Shown: positions 1-7,762 of the stretch, piece after piece | Layout: each line of letters begins with the position of its first letter | Numbering within the stretch: the stretch's first letter is position 1 | From: RGIG8748 sp045532255 | GTDB lineage: Bacteria; Bacillota; Clostridia; UMGS1810 | NCBI GenBank assembly: GCA_045532255.1 | Contig: JAZSFO010000091.1 | Span: forward strand, 1-20,431 | DNA: 20,431 nt | Direction of reading: 5' to 3' | Position numbers and translations under genes: made by a program | The notes under the pieces: model-generated | Database searches by the model: none | The model's input: the letters and a program-made list of their open reading frames with translations, nothing else | Told to the model about the DNA's origin: nothing

Positions 1-204
1 CAATCGTTGCTAAGTGCGGATTTCAAGAACAGATACCTAAAATCTTCACAAAAAACGAAGCCGCACTGACAAGCTCACTCAGAGCTTGGCAGTACTAAAA
101 TTACCGAAACCGCAGCGGAAATTGATTTTCGGCAATTTTGCTCCGTTTTTTGCTGGATTTCAGGCATCTGTTTTAACTTGAAATCCGCAAGACGCAACTT
201 ATTG
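1..204. repeat. Large imperfect inverted repeat at the left window edge
   Basis: Two arms face each other. The left arm at 15-38 matches the reverse complement of 162-189 with one mismatch and one 4-nt TTAA insertion. Similarity resumes further out between 1-10 and 194-204, so the element may begin before the window. A smaller hairpin (AAGCTC/GAGCTT, 71-76 and 82-87) lies inside. One plus-strand frame is open from 3 to a TAA at 96-98 (31 codons, no start in the window). It could be the end of an upstream gene, but the repeat arm runs through it, so coding is doubtful. The structure resembles a small non-autonomous mobile or REP-like element; I do not recognise the family. Confidence 0.45.
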
Positions 205-273
205 AATACCCTCTGCTGTGCGCCCGTGTGATATGGGATATCGTATAGCGGACGAAACTTTTCCTATAAAAGC

Positions 274-308
274 AAATTAGTCGCTCATCCAAATACAGCG
301 ACTAATTT
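274..308. terminator. Hairpin terminator downstream of pyrI, possibly bidirectional
   Basis: A perfect 12-bp stem (274-285 with 297-308) encloses an 11-nt loop. Plus-strand reading continues into TTTTT. Minus-strand reading continues into GCTTTTAT, a weaker U-tract. It is the first stem-loop downstream of the pyr operon, about 100 nt past the pyrI stop, and is the best candidate for its terminator; it could also end a plus-strand gene to the left of the window. The interval 309-407 holds no gene. Confidence 0.6.
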
Positions 309-360
309 TTAGTTACATATAGGGCAAGTTGTTATAAACAGACTGCCTTGTTTTATTATC

Positions 361-389
361 ATTACACAGATTTTTTGGTAGTTTGTCAA
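361..389 (-). promoter_or_regulatory. Possible sigma-A promoter just after pyrI
   Basis: On the minus strand a perfect TTGACA (384-389) is followed by a 17-nt spacer and TGTAAT (361-366). Transcription would start near 354 and meet the 274-308 hairpin after roughly 50-80 nt. No open frame with a ribosome site follows, so the product would be a short untranslated RNA, or a longer transcript leaving the window. Chance matches are possible in A+T-rich spacer DNA. Confidence 0.35.
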
Positions 390-407
390 TGAGCTCCTTG
401 GATTTTG

Positions 408-824
408 TTACTCCGCCTTTGCCTCACAGTACATACAGCGGTATACCCTCTTCTCGGCATCCTTAAGCTCAAAAACATGGGATATTCCCTGCTCTGTCGT
501 GGTTATGCAACGGGGATTTTTGCACTTAATTACATCTGTAATCTTTTGTGGAAGCTCTATATGCTTCTTCTCAAAAAGCTTACCGTCTTTTATAACATTT
601 ACTGTAATATCAGGGTCGATAAATCCCAGAACATCAAGATCAAGGCTGACATCCGAAGCTATTTTTATTATATCCTTTTTGCCAAGTTTTTTGCTTGGTG
701 CATTTTTTATTATAGCTACCTGCCAATCGGTATTCTCAAGACTTAAAAGACTGTATATTTCCATTGCTTTGCCCGATTTGATATGGTCTATAACTACACC
801 GTTTTTAATGGAATCTATTGTCAT
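408..824 (-). CDS. pyrI: Aspartate carbamoyltransferase regulatory chain
   Basis: This is the regulatory subunit of aspartate transcarbamoylase. It binds nucleotide effectors (CTP/ATP in characterised enzymes) and joins catalytic trimers into a larger holoenzyme in the cytoplasm. The 138-residue length is close to other PyrI proteins, if slightly short. The C-terminal zinc site is complete: Cys101 and Cys106 (CX4C) and Cys130 and Cys133 (CX2C). The N-terminal part fits the allosteric domain, with IKSGKA near residues 15-20 as in family members. The ATG directly follows the pyrB stop (TAAATG, no gap), and the GGAGGTGG ribosome site lies inside the end of pyrB, so translation is probably coupled. 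It is the last gene of the pyr operon. Its presence implies feedback control at the enzyme level, which matters because no transcription attenuator is visible upstream. Confidence 0.95.
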   Translation of the reverse strand: MTIDSIKNGVVIDHIKSGKAMEIYSLLSLENTDWQVAIIKNAPSKKLGKKDIIKIASDVSLDLDVLGFIDPDITVNVIKDGKLFEKKHIELPQKITDVIKCKNPRCITTTEQGISHVFELKDAEKRVYRCMYCEAKAE

Positions 825-1739
825 TTATTCCACCTCCAAAAGCTTAAGTATAAGTGCCATACGGATATACTTTCCGTATTTTGTCTGACGGAAATAGCAT
901 GCCCTCTTGTCCGAATCTATGTCAACAGATATTTCGTTGACCCTGGGAAGCGGATGCATAACTATCATATTCTCCTTTGCCTTTTGCATCTTGGCACTGT
1001 CAAGAATATAGATATCCTTAAGTCTAAGATAGTCCTCTTCATTAAAAAATCTTTCCCTCTGTACCCTTGTCATATATACTATGTCAAGCTCTCCCATCAC
1101 ATCTTCGAGCGAGTTTGTCTGTACATATTCTATCCCGTTTGCCTTGATGTAATTGTCCTTAACATAGCTTGGAAGCTTTAATTCCTCGGGGGATATGAGA
1201 ACAAACTTAATACCCTTGTAGCGTGACATTGCAGCAACAAGAGAATGAACTGTTCTTCCGAACTTAAGGTCTCCGCAAAGACCTATTGTAAGGTTATCGA
1301 GTCTGCCCATTTCCATTTTGATAGTAAGCAGGTCCGCAAGGGTCTGTGTAGGATGATTGTGTCCGCCGTCGCCTGCATTGATTATGGGAACCTCACTCTT
1401 CATAGCCGCAACAACAGGTGCACCCTCTTTGGGATGGCGCATTGCTATGATATCTGCATATCCACTTACAACAGATACGGTATCGGACACGCTCTCACCT
1501 TTTTTTGCAGAGCTGGAATTGGCATCCGAAAATCCCAACACTCCTCCGCCAAGCTCCATCATAGCCGCTTCAAAGCTCAATCTTGTCCTTGTTGACGGTT
1601 CAAAAAACAATGTGGCAAGCTTTTTATATTTGCATTTTTCTCTGTATTTATCGGGGTTTTCTATAATATCTTTTGATTTGGCTATAAGTTCGTCTATCTC
1701 ACCTACAGACAAATCCATAATGTCTATAAGATTTCTCAT
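825..1739 (-). CDS. pyrB: Aspartate carbamoyltransferase catalytic chain
   Basis: It condenses carbamoyl phosphate with L-aspartate to give N-carbamoyl-L-aspartate, the committed pyrimidine step. The carbamoyl-phosphate loop PSTRTR is at residues 48-53. GDLKFGRTVHSL, HPTQTLADL and the aspartate-side HPLPRV follow in family order, and the length (304 residues) is normal. The frame opens at an ATG at 1748, but there the AAAGGA ribosome site touches the start codon. The ATG at 1739 leaves 9 nt and gives the natural N-terminus MRNLID, so I prefer it. It is preceded by pyrE and followed without a gap by pyrI, so the enzyme is of the PyrBI holoenzyme type. No carA or carB gene lies in the window, so the carbamoyl phosphate must be made by genes elsewhere. 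Confidence 0.96.
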   Translation of the reverse strand: MRNLIDIMDLSVGEIDELIAKSKDIIENPDKYREKCKYKKLATLFFEPSTRTRLSFEAAMMELGGGVLGFSDANSSSAKKGESVSDTVSVVSGYADIIAMRHPKEGAPVVAAMKSEVPIINAGDGGHNHPTQTLADLLTIKMEMGRLDNLTIGLCGDLKFGRTVHSLVAAMSRYKGIKFVLISPEELKLPSYVKDNYIKANGIEYVQTNSLEDVMGELDIVYMTRVQRERFFNEEDYLRLKDIYILDSAKMQKAKENMIVMHPLPRVNEISVDIDSDKRACYFRQTKYGKYIRMALILKLLEVE

Positions 1740-1760
1740 TTTCTTCATTCCTTTCGGGAA

Positions 1761-2390
1761 TTATTTTATCCAGCTTTCGTCCGAGGGGTTGTTTCGAAAT
1801 GCTATAAGTCTTTCTATATCCTCTTCCTTGATATAGCCCGTCTCTGCAGCAACCTTTGCAACCGTGTCAAAATTTGTAAGGCTGACATTTCTTACATTTG
1901 CTTCCTTAAGTCTTTCTATACCCTTCTTCATGCCATAGGTATAGATGGATACTATTCCAAGTACCTCTGCTCCTGCCTCACGAAGTACATTTACAACATC
2001 TATTACGCTTCCGCCTGTGGAAATAAGGTCCTCTACTACTACAACCTTCTGTCCCTTTTCGAGCTTCCCTTCTATCTGGTTGCCTCTGCCGTGGTCCTTG
2101 GACGAGCTGCGTACATATCCCATGGGAAGTCCCATTATATGAGCTGTGATTGCCGCATGTGCAATACCTGCGGTAGATGTTCCCATAAGAACCTCGCAAT
2201 CGGGATATTCTCTCTTTATTGTCTCGCTGAGAGCATTCTCCACATCGTCTCTTACCTTGGGGCTTGTGAGTGTGAGTCTGTTGTCGCAGTAAACGGGGCT
2301 TTTAATTCCGCTTGCCCAGGTAAAAGGCTCTTCGGGTCTCAAAAAAACCGCACCGATTGAAAGTAAATCCTTAGCTATTAGTCTATCCAT
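1761..2390 (-). CDS. pyrE: Orotate phosphoribosyltransferase
   Basis: It transfers the ribose 5-phosphate of PRPP to orotate, making orotidine 5'-monophosphate. The PRPP-binding signature VVVVEDLISTGGSV is at residues 116-129, with acidic E120 and D121. The flexible catalytic loop KDHGRGNQIEG (98-108) is intact. The length (209 residues) is usual. The frame is open upstream to 2423, but the ATG at 2390 overlaps the pyrF stop by one base (TAATG) and has GGAGG 9 nt upstream. The longer start would add an unlikely basic N-terminus. This is the fifth gene of the operon, placed directly after the OMP decarboxylase gene so that the two enzymes for the last steps to UMP are translated together. Confidence 0.95.
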   Translation of the reverse strand: MDRLIAKDLLSIGAVFLRPEEPFTWASGIKSPVYCDNRLTLTSPKVRDDVENALSETIKREYPDCEVLMGTSTAGIAHAAITAHIMGLPMGYVRSSSKDHGRGNQIEGKLEKGQKVVVVEDLISTGGSVIDVVNVLREAGAEVLGIVSIYTYGMKKGIERLKEANVRNVSLTNFDTVAKVAAETGYIKEEDIERLIAFRNNPSDESWIK

Positions 2391-3097
2391 TATTTTGTAC
2401 CTCCTACAAATTCTCTTACACATCTTCTGTATGCTTCTACGGGGTCCTGTGCCTCTGTAACGGGTCTTCCTACAACAATATAGTCAGAGCCGATTTTGTT
2501 CGCTTCCTCGGGGGTCATAATTCTTACCTGATCGCCTACGCCCGAATCCTTGAATCTTATTCCGGGTGTAACGGTAACAAAATCTCTGCCGCAGACATCA
2601 TGCACCTTCTGAGCCTCAAGCGGTGAACATACAACACCATCAAGACCAGCTTCCTTAGCATTTGATGCATAGTGCATTACAACCTTGTCTATGGGCTGGT
2701 TTATGAGCAGTTCATTTTGCATTCTTTCTTCGCTTGTTGATGTAAGCTGTGTAACTGCAATAAGGAGAGGTCTTGTACCGTCCTCGCGTGTAAGACCCTC
2801 TATAGCCGCCTCCATCATAGCCTTTGTACCGAATGCATGAAGATTGCACATATCAACATCAAGATTTGAAAGAACCCTCATTGATTTCTTTACGGTATTG
2901 GGAATATCGCAAAGCTTGAGGTCAAGAAATATCTTGTGTCCTCTCTCCTTTATTTCTCTTACAATATCGGGACCTGCTCCGTAAAACAGCTCCATACCTA
3001 TTTTGACATACGGCTTTTCATCATGAAACTTATCAAGAAACGCCATTACCTCTGCCTTGGAATTAAAATCGCAGGCAATAATTACATCCTTACCCAT
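2390..3097 (-). CDS. pyrF: Orotidine 5'-phosphate decarboxylase
   Basis: It decarboxylates OMP to UMP, the final step of the pathway. The catalytic signature DLKLCDIPNTV is at residues 59-69, with the charged D59, K61 and D64. The N-terminal ACDF strand and the C-terminal phosphate-binding segment YIVVGRPVT complete the TIM barrel. The length (235 residues) fits the shorter bacterial group. The ATG at 3097 overlaps the pyrD stop (TAATG) and has GGAGG 9 nt upstream. The gene ends inside the start of pyrE. Confidence 0.95.
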   Translation of the reverse strand: MGKDVIIACDFNSKAEVMAFLDKFHDEKPYVKIGMELFYGAGPDIVREIKERGHKIFLDLKLCDIPNTVKKSMRVLSNLDVDMCNLHAFGTKAMMEAAIEGLTREDGTRPLLIAVTQLTSTSEERMQNELLINQPIDKVVMHYASNAKEAGLDGVVCSPLEAQKVHDVCGRDFVTVTPGIRFKDSGVGDQVRIMTPEEANKIGSDYIVVGRPVTEAQDPVEAYRRCVREFVGGTK

Positions 3098-4008
3098 TAG
3101 TGAGCACCTCCAATAATATCTTTCAGATTGTTTATATTATACTTTTTCATAACATCGGGGAGAGATTCTATAATCTCCTTTGATGCAAAGGGGTTTATAA
3201 GATTTTCTGCACCAATCTGTACTGCGGTTGCACCTGCAAGCATCATTTCTATGACATCCTCTGCAGAGGACACACCGCCCATACCGATTATCGGAATATT
3301 TACCGCCTCGTAGACCTGATATACCATCCTTACTGCTACGGGGAAGATTGCCCTGCCCGAAAAACCGCCCATCTTGTTCGCTATGACGGGTTTGCGCTTT
3401 TTGAGGTCTATTCTCATTCCCATAAGGGTATTTATCAGGCTTATGCCGTCTGCACCTGCCTCTTCGCAGGCCTTGGCAATTGACACTATATCTGTAACAT
3501 TGGGACTGAGCTTGATATAAACAGGCTTGGTTGTAACAGCCTTAACCGCCTTTGTAACCTCTGCGGCACAAACGGGGTCTGTACCAAAGCTCATTCCGCC
3601 GTTATGTACATTCGGACAGCTTACATTGACTTCTATTATACCGACACAATCCTCTTTGTCTATCCTCTCGCAGCAATAAGCGTATTCCTCTATGGAAAAA
3701 CCGCTTATATTGGCAACAACGGGCTTATTAAAGCACTTTTTCATTTTGGGTAATTCCTCTGAGATTACCTTGTCAATTCCGGGATTCTGCAGACCTACGG
3801 AATTTATCATTCCCGACTCGCACTCTGCAATTCTCGGTGTTGGGTTTCCGAACCTTGCCTCACGGGTTGTTCCCTTAAATGAAAACGAACCGAGAATATT
3901 TATATCATAAAGCTCTGCAAACTCGTAGCCGTAGCCAAATGTACCGCTTGCGGGAATAATGGGATTTGTAAGTTCCAGACCGCTCAGTGTGACCGAAGTA
4001 TTTACCAT
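3097..4008 (-). CDS. pyrD: Dihydroorotate dehydrogenase, class 1B catalytic subunit
   Basis: It is the FMN subunit that oxidises dihydroorotate to orotate. The active-site base is Cys131 in NVSCPN (128-133), as in class 1 enzymes; class 2 enzymes use serine. GMGGVSSAEDVIEMMLAGA near residues 242-260 is the FMN phosphate-binding region. The gene lies next to pyrK, which marks it as the NAD+-linked 1B type (PyrDB-PyrK heterotetramer) of Gram-positive bacteria. The length (303 residues) is normal. Its start overlaps the end of pyrK by 7 nt, with TAGGAG-like purines inside pyrK as ribosome site. Confidence 0.96.
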   Translation of the reverse strand: MVNTSVTLSGLELTNPIIPASGTFGYGYEFAELYDINILGSFSFKGTTREARFGNPTPRIAECESGMINSVGLQNPGIDKVISEELPKMKKCFNKPVVANISGFSIEEYAYCCERIDKEDCVGIIEVNVSCPNVHNGGMSFGTDPVCAAEVTKAVKAVTTKPVYIKLSPNVTDIVSIAKACEEAGADGISLINTLMGMRIDLKKRKPVIANKMGGFSGRAIFPVAVRMVYQVYEAVNIPIIGMGGVSSAEDVIEMMLAGATAVQIGAENLINPFASKEIIESLPDVMKKYNINNLKDIIGGAH

Positions 4009-4733
4009 ATTATCTCCTCCCTCTCAAGAACAGGTCCGTCCTTGCAAATTCTCTTGTTACCGTATTTGGTTTTGCAGCTGCAGCCCATACATGCTCCGAA
4101 ACCGCATCCCATACGCTCCTCAAAGCTGTACTGACCGCTTGTTGTTGCTATATTTTCTATCGCCTTGAACATAGGCTCGGGACCGCAGGTGTAGAAATAA
4201 TCGTATTCCAGATTTTTCATAACATCGGTAACAAAGCCCTTCGTTCCCTTTGAACCATCAGCCGTTGCAACATACACATTTGCACCCAAAGCCTTAAATT
4301 CATCCTCATAAAATACTTCATCGGCCTTATTGAAACCAAGGATTACTGAAACCTGCTTTCCCTCTGCTATAAGGCTCTTTGCAAGATTATACATAGGCGG
4401 AACTCCTACACCGCCGCCGATAAGAAGAGGCTTGTCCCCGCTTTTTGACACATCGAAGCCGTTACCGAGTCCTGTGAGAACATCCAGAGTATCCCCTGCT
4501 CCCATACCAGCCATTGCTCGGGTGCCCTTTCCTACAACCTTGTATATTATATCTATGGAATTCTCGGTATAATCACATACCGATATAGGTCTTCTTAAGA
4601 AATATCCGTCAAGCCTGATATTGATAAACTGACCCGGGCGTGTGATATCCGAAGCATCACCCAGAAGCTTCATAAAATATACATCTCTGGCTATCGGTAC
4701 ATTTGCCTCTATTTCAAATACAATCTGTTTCAT
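4002..4733 (-). CDS. pyrK: Dihydroorotate dehydrogenase electron-transfer subunit
   Basis: It carries FAD and a [2Fe-2S] cluster and passes electrons from the PyrD FMN to NAD+. The flavin motif RRPISV is at residues 47-52, a glycine-rich GGGVGVPP nucleotide segment is at 106-113, and CGPEPM is at 183-188. The cluster cysteines C210, C215, C218 and C230 (CX4CX2CX11C) are complete. The frame is open to 4778, but the ATG at 4733 gives a 4-nt ATGA overlap with the pyrC stop, has AGGAGG six bases upstream and yields the usual N-terminus. The length (243 residues) is slightly below the common 250-260. Confidence 0.95.
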   Translation of the reverse strand: MKQIVFEIEANVPIARDVYFMKLLGDASDITRPGQFINIRLDGYFLRRPISVCDYTENSIDIIYKVVGKGTRAMAGMGAGDTLDVLTGLGNGFDVSKSGDKPLLIGGGVGVPPMYNLAKSLIAEGKQVSVILGFNKADEVFYEDEFKALGANVYVATADGSKGTKGFVTDVMKNLEYDYFYTCGPEPMFKAIENIATTSGQYSFEERMGCGFGACMGCSCKTKYGNKRICKDGPVLEREEIIW

Positions 4734-5983
4734 ATACACCCTCCTACTACTGTGCCCCTGCAAATTGTAAGTAAACATCTTCCGTATACCTTTTTACCCT
4801 CAAAAGGTGTACTCTTGCCCTTTGACAAGAAGTCCCTGGAATCAATTATGTATTCATTATCCAAATCAAACACTGCAAGATTTGCCTCTGCACCAACCTT
4901 AAGCTCTGTCGGTATTCCAAATCTTGCCGACGGATTGACACTCATAAGCTCAATAAGTTTATCAAGAGTTATTATACCTTTTTTTACAAGGTCGGTATAA
5001 AGGATAGGGAATGCCGTCTCTATACCCACGATACCATTGAGACTCTTAAGTCCCTTGCTCTTTTCTTCTCTGCTGTGGGGGGCATGGTCAGTTGCTATCA
5101 TGTCTATTGTGCCGTCCTTGATGCCCTCTATAAGTGCCTTTCGGTCCTCATCGCTTCGTATGGGCGGATTCATCTTGTATCCGCCGTCTTCCTTAAGGTC
5201 CATATCGCATAAGGTCAGATAATGCGGTCCTGTCTCGCAGGTAATATCTACACCCTCCGCCTTAGCCTTTCGTATCAAATCAACAGTCTCTTTTGCAGAA
5301 ACATGGCAAACATGGTACGAAACGCCTGTTTGCTTTACCAGTTCTATATCTCTTTTTACAGGGGCCCACTCACTCTCCGAGCATATACCTTTGTGTCCGT
5401 GAATACGAGCGTACTGCCCGTCATGAATATATCCGCCGTCAAGAAGACTCTCATCCTCGCAATGTGCGGATATTATCTTGCCCAGTTTTTTTAAAATTTC
5501 CATTGCATTTAGCATCATGTCGGTATCCTGAACTCCCCTGCCGTCATCGGAAAAGCCTATTACGAAAGGTGCCATATCCTCCATGTGCGAAAGCTCCTCG
5601 CCCTTTTGACCCATTGTTATGGAGCCAAAGGGAATTACCCTTATGCACGCATCTCTCTTGATAATATTAAGTTGCTCATTGAGGTGCTCCATAGTATCGG
5701 GGACAGGATTAAGGTTGGGCATTGAGCAAACTGCCGTATATCCGCCCTTAGCCGCAGCACGCGTACCTGTGAGGATTGTCTCTTTATAAGAAAAACCGGG
5801 TTCTCTGAGATGAACATGTACATCCGTAAACCCGGGGAAAATATATAAACCATCCAAATCAAACACTTCGTCTGCGGCTGAGCAATCTACAGACGAGCTT
5901 ATATCAACTATAACAGAATCGGATATAAGTAAATCCGACTTGCCGTAACCGTATATATTGGCATTCTTGAGTAAAATCTTCAT
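4730..5983 (-). CDS. pyrC: Dihydroorotase, class I
   Basis: It cyclises carbamoyl aspartate to dihydroorotate. Zinc ligands appear in DVHVHLREPG (H56, H58), with further histidines at H174 and H227 and the catalytic Asp in ATDHAPHS (D299). FSDDG (144-148) places it in the class I group in which Asp rather than a carbamylated Lys is found at the metal centre. The 417-residue length is usual. It is the first gene of the operon: the ATG is preceded by AAAGGG and lies about 35 nt after the predicted transcription start. It precedes pyrK with a 4-nt overlap. A pyrC-K-D-F-E-B-I order with neither car genes nor pyrR is a clostridial arrangement. Confidence 0.95.
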   Translation of the reverse strand: MKILLKNANIYGYGKSDLLISDSVIVDISSSVDCSAADEVFDLDGLYIFPGFTDVHVHLREPGFSYKETILTGTRAAAKGGYTAVCSMPNLNPVPDTMEHLNEQLNIIKRDACIRVIPFGSITMGQKGEELSHMEDMAPFVIGFSDDGRGVQDTDMMLNAMEILKKLGKIISAHCEDESLLDGGYIHDGQYARIHGHKGICSESEWAPVKRDIELVKQTGVSYHVCHVSAKETVDLIRKAKAEGVDITCETGPHYLTLCDMDLKEDGGYKMNPPIRSDEDRKALIEGIKDGTIDMIATDHAPHSREEKSKGLKSLNGIVGIETAFPILYTDLVKKGIITLDKLIELMSVNPSARFGIPTELKVGAEANLAVFDLDNEYIIDSRDFLSKGKSTPFEGKKVYGRCLLTICRGTVVGGCI

Positions 5984-6024
5984 ACAATTCCCTTTCGTGA
6001 AAAACCTATTATCTCAACACATAC

Positions 6025-6053
6025 AGTATACCATTTCCGTCATATATTGTCAA
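6025..6053 (-). promoter_or_regulatory. Consensus sigma-A promoter of the pyr operon
   Basis: TTGACA (6048-6053), a 17-nt spacer and TATACT (6025-6030) are read on the minus strand. The predicted start is near 6018, leaving a leader of about 35 nt before the pyrC ATG. That is too short for the roughly 100-nt PyrR-binding and terminator/antiterminator leader known from Bacillus pyr operons. No hairpin is visible between 5984 and 6018. Confidence 0.78.
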
Positions 6054-6073
6054 TAAATCAAAGGGCGAAAATA

Positions 6074-6120
6074 AAAAAACATTCCCAAATTATCTTGCGA
6101 ATAATCCGGGAATGTTTTTT
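6074..6120 (-). terminator. Strong terminator overlapping the end of the VanZ-family gene
   Basis: A 20-bp stem (6101-6120 with 6074-6093, two G-U pairs in the RNA) closes a 7-nt loop and is followed by a T-rich run. The 5' arm is made of the last coding codons of the upstream gene and the UAA stop lies in the 3' arm. It ends the cps operon and isolates the pyr promoter that begins about 20 bp further on. The opposite strand also ends in a T run, so it may work both ways. Confidence 0.85.
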
Positions 6121-6635
6121 ATCGTATAAACTAATATGCAAAGACCGTTTCCGCACAGTGCTCCGAGGGTATCCGTGGCTATATCCTTTAGCTCAAAGCT
6201 TCTTCCATCTACATATATCTGATGCACCTCATCCGAAAGTGCACAAAGCATTGATACTGCAAGCGAACAGATAAGGGAAAGCAATGGAAGATACCATCTT
6301 TTATCCTTTGGGGAGAAAAGCACAAAAAATAAAAGCCACAACAAGAGACCAAGCGGTATGAACTCCGCAAAATGAGCGGAGGAGCGAATCTTTTCGTTAA
6401 GCTTTGCTACATGGCTGTCCTGTTTGTCTTTGGAAAGAGTTTCAAAATCCTTAATAACCTTTTTTGCAACGCTCTGTGCGATGCTCTTGCTGGTTTTGTC
6501 AGAATCCTTACTTACCTTTGAGGAATTAACCCATATAAAGCTCAAATTAAATACTATAAGAAGCAAAAGGATAATGCGTAGAGTCATTATCCCCTTACTG
6601 TTTTTTCGTATTGTCGGTATCATCGTACCCTTCAT
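6090..6635 (-). CDS. VanZ-family membrane protein
   Basis: This is a small membrane protein of the VanZ/teicoplanin-resistance-associated family, whose biochemical role is not established. It has an N-terminal hydrophobic segment (about 18-37), a long lysine-rich extracytoplasmic or cytoplasmic stretch (40-82), then helices at about 90-109, 115-134 and 154-172. Family motifs are RSSAHFAEF (84-92) and LSDEVHQIYVDGRSFELKD (133-151). The frame also opens at a TTG at 6638, but ATG 6635 is better spaced (7 nt) from AGAAGG. It is the last gene of the cps operon, 11 nt after the epimerase. The family name does not imply glycopeptide resistance: no vanHAX genes are present. Confidence 0.85.
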   Translation of the reverse strand: MKGTMIPTIRKNSKGIMTLRIILLLLIVFNLSFIWVNSSKVSKDSDKTSKSIAQSVAKKVIKDFETLSKDKQDSHVAKLNEKIRSSAHFAEFIPLGLLLWLLFFVLFSPKDKRWYLPLLSLICSLAVSMLCALSDEVHQIYVDGRSFELKDIATDTLGALCGNGLCILVYTIKNIPGLFAR

Positions 6636-6646
6636 CAATACACCTT

Positions 6647-7741
6647 CTATTTGTTTTCTAATATATCTGCAATTCTGACGCTCGCCATGCCGTCTCCGTA
6701 TGGGTTGGAAGCTGTGCTCATGGCACTATATGCATCTTCGTTTTCCAAAAGCTCCTTAAAGCTGCTATATATTACTTCCTCGTCTGTTCCGACAAGCTTA
6801 AGAGTACCTGCCTTTAATCCCTCGGGTCTTTCGGTGGTGTCTCTCATAACAAGAACAGGCTTGCCAAGTGACGGAGCCTCCTCCTGAATTCCGCCGCTGT
6901 CTGTAAGTATCATATAGCTTCTTGACAGGAAATTATGAAAATCCAGAACATCAAGAGGTTCTATTATACGAATTCTGTCGCATCCGCCAAGCTCCTCGTT
7001 TGCGGCTTCTCTTACAAGCGGATTCATGTGGATTGGATATATTGCCTTAACATCAGGATGTTCATCCATGATTCTTCTTATTGCACGGAACATATTGTGC
7101 ATAGGCTCACCCAGGTTTTCTCTCCTGTGAGCTGTAATTACTATAAGTCTGCTGTCCGATGCCCACTCAAGCTCAGGATGAGTATAATCGTCCTTTACCG
7201 TTGTTTTGAGAGCGTCTATTGCAGTATTTCCCGTAATATATATAGTACTTTCGTCCTTGCCCTCTCTGAGAAGATTATTCTTTGAAAGCTCTGTCGGCGC
7301 AAAATTATATTTTGATATAATTCCTACTGCCTGACGGTTAAATTCCTCGGGATACGGCGAATATATATTGTATGTTCGAAGTCCTGCCTCAACATGTCCG
7401 ACAGGTATCTGCATATAAAAGCACGCAAGAGCCGTAACAAATGTTGTGGATGTGTCACCGTGAACCAGCACAACATCGGGTTTGACTTCTTCAAGAACGG
7501 ATTTTATCCTTTCCAGAATAAGTGTGGTTATATCAAAAAGTGTCTGCTTCTGCTTCATAACGCTGAGGTCATAATCGGGAACAACATCAAAGGCCTCAAG
7601 AACCTGCGTAAGCATCTCTCTGTGCTGTCCCGTAACACATACCACCGTCTTTATTGTCTGTCTTTTCTTGAGTTCATTTACAAGAGGACACATCTTTATT
7701 GCCTCGGGTCTTGTGCCAAACACAAGCATAACTGTTTTCAT
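6647..7741 (-). CDS. wecB: UDP-N-acetylglucosamine 2-epimerase (non-hydrolysing)
   Basis: It interconverts UDP-GlcNAc and UDP-ManNAc in the cytoplasm, supplying ManNAc for teichoic-acid linkage units, capsule or enterobacterial-common-antigen-like polymers. Signature segments are FGTRPEAIKM (8-17), GQHREML (38-44), VHGDT (93-97), GHVEAGLRT (115-123), AHRREN (204-209) and a C-terminal DSGGIQEEA. They cover the catalytic acids and His and the UDP site. The length (364 residues) is typical. The ATG follows GGGAG by 9 nt and lies 21 nt after cpsD. mnaA is the synonym used in Firmicutes. The product could feed a surface polymer controlled by the adjacent kinase, but no glycosyltransferase accompanies it here. 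Confidence 0.94.
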   Translation of the reverse strand: MKTVMLVFGTRPEAIKMCPLVNELKKRQTIKTVVCVTGQHREMLTQVLEAFDVVPDYDLSVMKQKQTLFDITTLILERIKSVLEEVKPDVVLVHGDTSTTFVTALACFYMQIPVGHVEAGLRTYNIYSPYPEEFNRQAVGIISKYNFAPTELSKNNLLREGKDESTIYITGNTAIDALKTTVKDDYTHPELEWASDSRLIVITAHRRENLGEPMHNMFRAIRRIMDEHPDVKAIYPIHMNPLVREAANEELGGCDRIRIIEPLDVLDFHNFLSRSYMILTDSGGIQEEAPSLGKPVLVMRDTTERPEGLKAGTLKLVGTDEEVIYSSFKELLENEDAYSAMSTASNPYGDGMASVRIADILENK

Positions 7742-7762
7742 AATGTTTTTCTCCCGCCAAAA

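Noticed and set aside
3..98. A possible C-terminal end of an upstream plus-strand gene
   Set aside because: Only 31 codons are visible, the product is not recognisable and an inverted-repeat arm lies inside it. It is mentioned in the repeat entry but not called as a gene.
1357..1836. A 159-codon plus-strand open frame
   Set aside because: It is antisense to pyrB and pyrE, both of which are unambiguous. No family features are seen.
6090..6635. Reading the VanZ-family gene, together with ddl, as a glycopeptide-resistance locus
   Set aside because: No vanH, vanX, vanY or two-component genes are present, the Ddl has the D-Ala-D-Ala type Tyr, and the two genes are in different operons about 5 kb apart.
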